Part shown: one piece after another, positions 59,665 through 64,000 of the stretch
Position numbering within the stretch: the stretch's first letter is position 1
Layout: every line of letters starts with the position of its first letter
From: Chloroflexota bacterium
GTDB lineage: Bacteria > Chloroflexota > Dormibacteria > Dormibacterales > Dormibacteraceae
Direction: 5' to 3'
NCBI GenBank assembly: GCA_005883575.1
Contig: VBFH01000029.1
Span: 16,938-80,937 of the forward strand
Length of the DNA: 64,000 nucleotides
Position numbers and translations under genes: made by a program
Notes under the pieces: model-generated
The model's input: the letters and a program-made list of their open reading frames with translations, nothing else
The model's database searches: none
Told to the model about the DNA's origin: nothing

Positions 59665-60699
59665 GTGCGCATCGGGATCCTCACCGGGGGTGGCGACGCG
59701 CCCGGACTCAACGCCGCGATACGCGCCGTTGCCCGCCGAGCCTTTCAGCTCGGATATCAGGTGAGCGGCATCAAGAACGGCTGGGCGGGCTGCCTGGAGG
59801 AGGGCCTCATCGACGAGCTCACACCTGCGGACGTCCGCGGCATCCTGCCGCTGGGCGGTACGATTCTCGGCACCTCGCGCACGAACCCCGCCAAGGAGAG
59901 GGACGGCATCGAGCGCGTCATCAAAACGCTGCGGCACCACGGCGTCGACGCGCTCGTACCGATCGGCGGCGACGACACGCTGGGCGTGGCGGCGAAGCTC
60001 CACGACGCAGGCTTCGTGACCGTCGGTGTGCCGAAGACCATCGACAACGATCTGTCAGTCACGGAGTTCTGCATCGGCTTCGACACCGCGGTCGGCGTCG
60101 TCACCGAGGCGCTGGATCGGCTGCACACAACCGCCTCCGCGCACCATCGCGTGATGGTGGTGGAGGTCATGGGCCGCGACACGGGTTGGGTGGCTTTGAT
60201 GGGCGGAGTCGCAGGCGGCGCCGACCTGGTCATCATCCCGGAGTACGAGGTCACGCTGCCGGACGTCGTCGCCCACCTCTACCGCCGCCGCGGCGAGGGC
60301 AAGCTCTTCAGCATCATCGTCGTCGCCGAAGGCGCACACATTCCCGAGCTGGAGCGCGAGCTGGGCGGCGAGGCGGAGAAGGACGCGTTCGGGCACGTCA
60401 GGCTCGCCAAGCGCGGAGTCGGCGACATTCTCGCCAGCGCGGTCGAGCGCGACACCGGCTTCGAGACCAGGGTCACGGTCCTGGGGCATCTGCAGCGCGG
60501 CGGCTCGCCGTCACCCGTCGACAGGATCTGGGCCACTCGCCTCGGCGTCGCGGCGATCGAGCTGATCGTTCAGGGCAAGAGCGGCGTGATCCCAATCCGG
60601 CGCAACGGCCAGGTCGAGGTGGTACCGCTGACGGAGGTGATCAAGGAAGCACGGCGCGTGCCCAAGGAGCTGTACGAGCTCACCCAAGTCTTCGTCTAG
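59665..60699 (+). CDS. 6-phosphofructokinase, PPi-dependent type
   Basis: 344 residues from GTG 59665. Starts RIGILTGGGDAPGLNAAIRAV. The phosphoryl-donor motifs are IGGDDTLG (Asp where ATP-type enzymes have Gly, GGDGS) and VPKTIDNDL (Lys where ATP-type have Gly). These two residues together mark pyrophosphate-dependent enzymes such as that of Amycolatopsis. EVMGRDTGW binds fructose 6-phosphate. Reversible, so it can serve glycolysis and gluconeogenesis. Confidence 0.9.
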   Translation: MRIGILTGGGDAPGLNAAIRAVARRAFQLGYQVSGIKNGWAGCLEEGLIDELTPADVRGILPLGGTILGTSRTNPAKERDGIERVIKTLRHHGVDALVPIGGDDTLGVAAKLHDAGFVTVGVPKTIDNDLSVTEFCIGFDTAVGVVTEALDRLHTTASAHHRVMVVEVMGRDTGWVALMGGVAGGADLVIIPEYEVTLPDVVAHLYRRRGEGKLFSIIVVAEGAHIPELERELGGEAEKDAFGHVRLAKRGVGDILASAVERDTGFETRVTVLGHLQRGGSPSPVDRIWATRLGVAAIELIVQGKSGVIPIRRNGQVEVVPLTEVIKEARRVPKELYELTQVFV

Positions 60700-60709
60700 G
60701 AAGCCTGCG

Positions 60710-61288
60710 GTGCGCCGCAAGCGGATGCTCGATCTGGCGGGCAGCGGCGACGACGGCACCACCGGTCTTCTCGGCGGCGGGCGCGCGGCCAAGGACGACC
60801 CGCGCATCGAGGCGTTCGGCACAGTCGACGAAGCCTCGAGCGCGCTGGGGCTCGCAAGGGCGCTCAGCCCTCACGCGCGCGTCACTTCTATCTGTGAGGA
60901 GCTGCAGCGTGGGCTCTACGCGGTGGGCGCTGAGCTCGGCACCAACCCGTCGGCGCGCAAGACGTTCGTGCTCACCGGCGCGGCGGAGGTGGAGCGCCTG
61001 GAGGCCCTCATGCGCGAGCTCGAGGCGGAAGCGCCGATGCCGGACGGTTTCATCCTGCCCGGCGCGACGCCGACGTCAGCCGCGCTCGACCTCGCGCGCT
61101 CCATCACGAGGAGGGCGGAACGCCGCTGGGTGACCCTGCGGCGGAGGGACGGCGTCCACAACCCGGAGGTGGGTCGCTGGCTAAACCGGCTTAGCCTTTT
61201 GCTGTTCGTGCTCGGCCGCTACGAGGAGAACCTGACCGGCCGGAAGGCGGAGCCCGCGAAAAGCTCGCGCCCGGGGCGTTCTAATTAA
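60710..61288 (+). CDS. Cob(I)alamin adenosyltransferase, PduO type
   Basis: 192 residues from GTG 60710. GDDGTTGLLGGGRAAKDDPRIEAFGTVDEASSALGLAR carries the ATP-binding loop; ILPGATPTSAALDLARSITRRAERRW and LNRLSLLLFVLGRYEE complete the PduO pattern. It makes adenosylcobalamin from cob(I)alamin and ATP. Eleven bases after the PFK stop. No cobalamin enzyme is seen in this window. Confidence 0.93.
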   Translation: MRRKRMLDLAGSGDDGTTGLLGGGRAAKDDPRIEAFGTVDEASSALGLARALSPHARVTSICEELQRGLYAVGAELGTNPSARKTFVLTGAAEVERLEALMRELEAEAPMPDGFILPGATPTSAALDLARSITRRAERRWVTLRRRDGVHNPEVGRWLNRLSLLLFVLGRYEENLTGRKAEPAKSSRPGRSN

Positions 61289-61300
61289 GCTTCGACTCCA

Positions 61301-62233
61301 ATGACGCCGTTGACCTACGCCAGCCTTGTCATCATCGGCCTCCTTCTTCTCTACGGGGCTGTCTCGTTCCAGATCTACCGGCGCGCCTTCCTGCCGCCCC
61401 GGCCGATATGGCTCGACGACTTCACCTTCACACCATTCGAGTTCCAGGCGGACTACGAAGAGGTCGAGCTCGTGACCGCCGACGGCATCAATTTCGGCGC
61501 CTGGCACTTCAGGCAGCCGGGGTCGCCGCAGACCGTGATCATCTCCGGCGGCCACAAAGGGCAGCGCCAGGGCGCGCTCGGGATCGCGGTCGCGTTGTGG
61601 CGCAAGGGCTTCAACGTCGTCCTCTACTCCTATCGCGGCATGCCCGGCAGCGACCGGGCGCCGATCACGTTCGGCATCAAGGAGGTGCTCGAGCTGCAGG
61701 CGGCGATCGCGTTCGCCCGCAAACGCATCCCCAACGCGAGGATCGGATTGTTGGGTTACTCGATGGGAGCGGTCGTCTCGCTCCTGGGCGCCGCCGGCGA
61801 ACCGGGCGTGCAGGCGCTCGTGCTGGACAGCCCGTTCAGCGACCTGCGACGCCTCCTGGTCGAGAACGTGCGCAGCGCCAGCAAGCTACCCGGCACGCCG
61901 TTCGTTTGGCTGGCGGGGCTGATGTTCTGGGTGCGGACTCGCTGCTGGCTTTCCGCGTGCCGGCCCATCGAAGTGCTGAGCGCGCTCGAGCCACGGCCGC
62001 TGTTCTTCATCCACGGCGGCGCGGATGCGATCACGAACGTCAATCACAGCCGCCGGCTCTATGACGCCTATCGGGGCCCACGCGAGATCTGGATCGTGCA
62101 GGGGGCGCCGCACACGGGCGCATACTTCGCCGACAGGCCGCTGTACGTCGAGAGGGTGGCGGGCTTCTTCGCCCGGCACCTGGGCCTGGACGTGAGCAGC
62201 CACCTGCGTTTGGTGGACGAAGAAGTCTCCTAG
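61301..62233 (+). CDS. Alpha/beta hydrolase, membrane-anchored
   Basis: 310 residues from ATG 61301. An N-terminal membrane helix (YASLVIIGLLLLYGAVSFQIY) precedes the fold; nucleophile Ser in GLLGYSMGAVVSLLG, Asp in FFIHGGADAITNVNHSRRLYD and His in GAPHTGAYF. It resembles the BAAT/YqkD-like serine hydrolases. The substrate is unknown. Confidence 0.9.
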   Translation: MTPLTYASLVIIGLLLLYGAVSFQIYRRAFLPPRPIWLDDFTFTPFEFQADYEEVELVTADGINFGAWHFRQPGSPQTVIISGGHKGQRQGALGIAVALWRKGFNVVLYSYRGMPGSDRAPITFGIKEVLELQAAIAFARKRIPNARIGLLGYSMGAVVSLLGAAGEPGVQALVLDSPFSDLRRLLVENVRSASKLPGTPFVWLAGLMFWVRTRCWLSACRPIEVLSALEPRPLFFIHGGADAITNVNHSRRLYDAYRGPREIWIVQGAPHTGAYFADRPLYVERVAGFFARHLGLDVSSHLRLVDEEVS

Positions 62234-62274
62234 CTGTAACAAATCGCCCGGCCGGCGACAGGAATAGGTGAGAC

Positions 62275-62808
62275 ATGCAGCAGGTGGCCGATGTCAAGCC
62301 GTCCAGCACCTTGCCTGTCAGCGAAACGACGTTTGCCGATCTCCTCCGGCCGCTGATCGACCCGGGTTTTCGCCTTGCCCTGGCAATGCTTCATGACGCG
62401 CAGGCGGCAGAGGATGCCGTCCAGGAAGCGTCCTTCATCGCCTGGCGGAAGCTTGGCCGGATGCACGACCAGGGCCGGTTGAGGCCGTGGTTCCTGGGCA
62501 TCGTCGCCAACAAATGTCGCAACGCGCGCCGCAACAAGTGGTCTGCGGGCGTAACGCTTGGCGTGCCCGACGTGCTCCCGGTCCCATCGCCCGAGGAGCG
62601 GACCCTTCGGGGCGCCGACCTGCGGCGCGCCATCGCACGGCTTGATTACGACGATCGCCTCGTCGTCGTCCTCTATTTCTATGTTGACATGCCGCTCGAC
62701 GAGCTGGCGGCGGTCACGAGAAGCTCGGCGGGCGCGGCGCGCGCGAGGCTCTATCGCGCGATCAACAAGCTGCGGCCCGGCGTCGCAATCGAGGAGGCAC
62801 TCAGGTGA
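62275..62808 (+). CDS. Sigma-70 family (ECF-like) RNA polymerase sigma factor
   Basis: 177 residues from ATG 62275. Region 2: DAQAAEDAVQEASFIAWRKLGRM, then RPWFLGIVANKCRNARRNK; region 4: LDYDDRLVVVLYFYVDMPLDELAAVTRSSAGAARARLYRAINKL. The following gene starts inside its stop (GTGA), so the two are coupled, but no zinc-finger anti-sigma domain is recognisable in that product. Confidence 0.9.
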   Translation: MQQVADVKPSSTLPVSETTFADLLRPLIDPGFRLALAMLHDAQAAEDAVQEASFIAWRKLGRMHDQGRLRPWFLGIVANKCRNARRNKWSAGVTLGVPDVLPVPSPEERTLRGADLRRAIARLDYDDRLVVVLYFYVDMPLDELAAVTRSSAGAARARLYRAINKLRPGVAIEEALR

Positions 62809-63569
62809 GCTTGCGCAACGACATCCATTCCGCCTTTGACGACATCGCCCCGTCGACGCTTGGCCTGCCCGAACGGGTGCTGCACTCGGCGCGGGCTGAT
62901 CATCGGTCTCGCACCGCGCGGTTCGTGCGACTGCGTGCTCCGATGTCGCTGGTGGCGGTCACGTTGTTGATCGCATTGGTGGCCGGCGTCCTGATCGGAG
63001 GGCATGTGCTGCAGGACTGGAACACGCTTCGCAACGCGAGCCAGGGGAACCAGCTCCATAAATCGGATTTCTCATCACAGCTGGCCGAGCTCGAGGCACG
63101 ACCGTTGAACCTTCCGACCCTCAGCGCCTTTGACCCATGTCCCGCGATCGGGAGAAACCAGATCGGCTTTGACTACGGCGCGGGCCCCGTGTACGTGGAC
63201 GGCGAGCTCGGAGGCAAGACAGCGTGGGGTCAGTACTGGACCGTCCTTTACTTGATTTCGCCAGGCGTCAGCGGCCCGGTCCTAGTGCGCGGGCGGGATC
63301 TGAAGGGCGATGGCATGGTGGTTTTCATAGGTGACTACGCGAGCGGTGCCGTTGTGGGCACGGACGGCCCGGCAGGACCCATCTCCGAGCATCGAGCAGA
63401 GCTCGTGCTGCGCGCCGGCGATCCCCGGTCGGGAGGCGCCAGCACCGCGTTCGGCTCCTTCGAGGTCATTCAGGGCATCGCACGAGGCTGGAGCGGCTGC
63501 CTCGGGCTCCAGATCGACGGTCCGACCTTCACGGAAACGATCACCACGACCAGCTTCGTCAGCAGCTGA
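62805..63569 (+). CDS. Single-pass membrane protein, possible regulator of the sigma factor
   Basis: 254 residues from GTG 62805. A cytoplasmic part of about 45 residues ([33 protein letters not shown]), one transmembrane helix ([23 protein letters not shown]) and an extracytoplasmic domain. The arrangement, and coupling to the sigma gene, resemble membrane anti-sigma factors, but no ZAS motif is present. Role inferred from position. Confidence 0.6.
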   Translation: MSLRNDIHSAFDDIAPSTLGLPERVLHSARADHRSRTARFVRLRAPMSLVAVTLLIALVAGVLIGGHVLQDWNTLRNASQGNQLHKSDFSSQLAELEARPLNLPTLSAFDPCPAIGRNQIGFDYGAGPVYVDGELGGKTAWGQYWTVLYLISPGVSGPVLVRGRDLKGDGMVVFIGDYASGAVVGTDGPAGPISEHRAELVLRAGDPRSGGASTAFGSFEVIQGIARGWSGCLGLQIDGPTFTETITTTSFVSS

Positions 63570-63649
63570 GGTCCGGCGGAACCAAACGCAACCCTCAGCC
63601 GTATTCACCTGAGATGGGGCGCGATAACGGCGAACCTATAATCGCGGGA

Positions 63650-64000
63650 GTGGGGGCAGCCGAAACAGTGAACAGAGTCGCCGACTCGTTCATGTCCAAC
63701 GTCGCCCGGGCGATCGTCAACAAAGAAGAAGAGATCAAGCTCTGTCTGGTCACGCTGCTCTGCGAGGGGCACCTCCTGATCGAGGACGTTCCCGGCGTCG
63801 GCAAGACGATGCTTGCCAAGTCGCTCGCCCGCTCGCTCGACTGCACGTTCCGGCGCATCCAGTTCACCCCTGACCTCCTGCCCTCGGACGTGACCGGCGT
63901 GCGCGCCTTCAACCAGAAGACCAACGAGTTCGAGTTCCGCCCCGGACCGGTGTTTGCCCAGATTCTGCTCGCGGACGAGATCAACCGGGCAAGCCCCAAG
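63650..64000 (+). CDS. MoxR-family AAA+ ATPase, N-terminal part
   Basis: The frame is open to the window end; about 117 codons from GTG 63650 are visible (GTG 63668 and ATG 63692 are alternatives). Walker A is [17 protein letters not shown], Walker B is [13 protein letters not shown]. This matches MoxR ATPases, which commonly precede DUF58 and transglutaminase genes. The rest lies beyond the window. Confidence 0.9.
   Translation, partial: MGAAETVNRVADSFMSNVARAIVNKEEEIKLCLVTLLCEGHLLIEDVPGVGKTMLAKSLARSLDCTFRRIQFTPDLLPSDVTGVRAFNQKTNEFEFRPGPVFAQILLADEINRASPK

Overview
The window is a high-GC, densely packed bacterial chromosome segment, about 80 genes in 64 kb with no rRNA, tRNA, CRISPR array, transposase or prophage that I can see. 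Starts are a mix of ATG, GTG and TTG, and several convergent gene pairs share or overlap their stop codons. F420-type LLM oxidoreductases, RskA-type anti-sigma factors, DUF3052, PduO, a PPi-type phosphofructokinase and the transglutaminase / alpha-E / ATP-grasp cluster suggest a soil Terrabacteria lineage (Dormibacterota, Chloroflexota or deep Actinomycetota). That placement is inference.

Layout. 1-7.1 kb: end of a Na+/H+ antiporter, a D,D-carboxypeptidase, a SelW/Rdx-like gene whose redox motif contains an in-frame TGA followed by a SECIS-like hairpin (probable selenoprotein), a sigma/anti-sigma pair, a secreted beta-propeller, and a molybdenum oxidoreductase / flavin reductase / zinc-ribbon triad. 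7.1-15.5 kb: LLM oxidoreductase, ureohydrolase and aminotransferase diverging from an amino-acid permease, a Rieske oxygenase and a membrane histidine kinase. 15.6-18.6 kb: a 31-residue secreted peptide gene just upstream of an HTH-TPR regulator (a possible peptide-signalling pair), then a response-regulator HD-GYP protein. 18.7-22.9 kb: PEP carboxylase and citramalate synthase, the latter behind a complete isoleucine-leader attenuator.

23.1-28.8 kb is a coherent glycerol/dihydroxyacetone regulon: MIP channel, DhaK, DhaL and PTS enzyme I on the plus strand, DhaM and HPr on the minus strand, and an IclR regulator. Matching palindromes lie in the channel-gene promoter and across the iclR start codon. 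29.5-34.4 kb holds three transglutaminase-like proteins, an alpha-E protein and a circularly permuted ATP-grasp enzyme. 34.4-48.8 kb is rich in small envelope and stress-type proteins (CBS, PAP2, BON, Nramp, holin-like, BrkB, tiny hydrophobic proteins), with proline dehydrogenase, a ferritin-like di-iron protein and a sigma/RskA pair. 48.8-64 kb carries a patatin, LCP and TolB-like proteins, a glycosidase, MFS exporter, metalloprotease, truncated haemoglobin, PPi-phosphofructokinase, cobalamin adenosyltransferase, a third sigma factor and the start of a MoxR ATPase.

The observations most worth checking are the SelW-like selenoprotein, the Ile-leader attenuator of cimA, the small peptide beside the HTH-TPR regulator, and the IclR-controlled DHA-PTS whose HPr gene runs antisense into the enzyme I gene.
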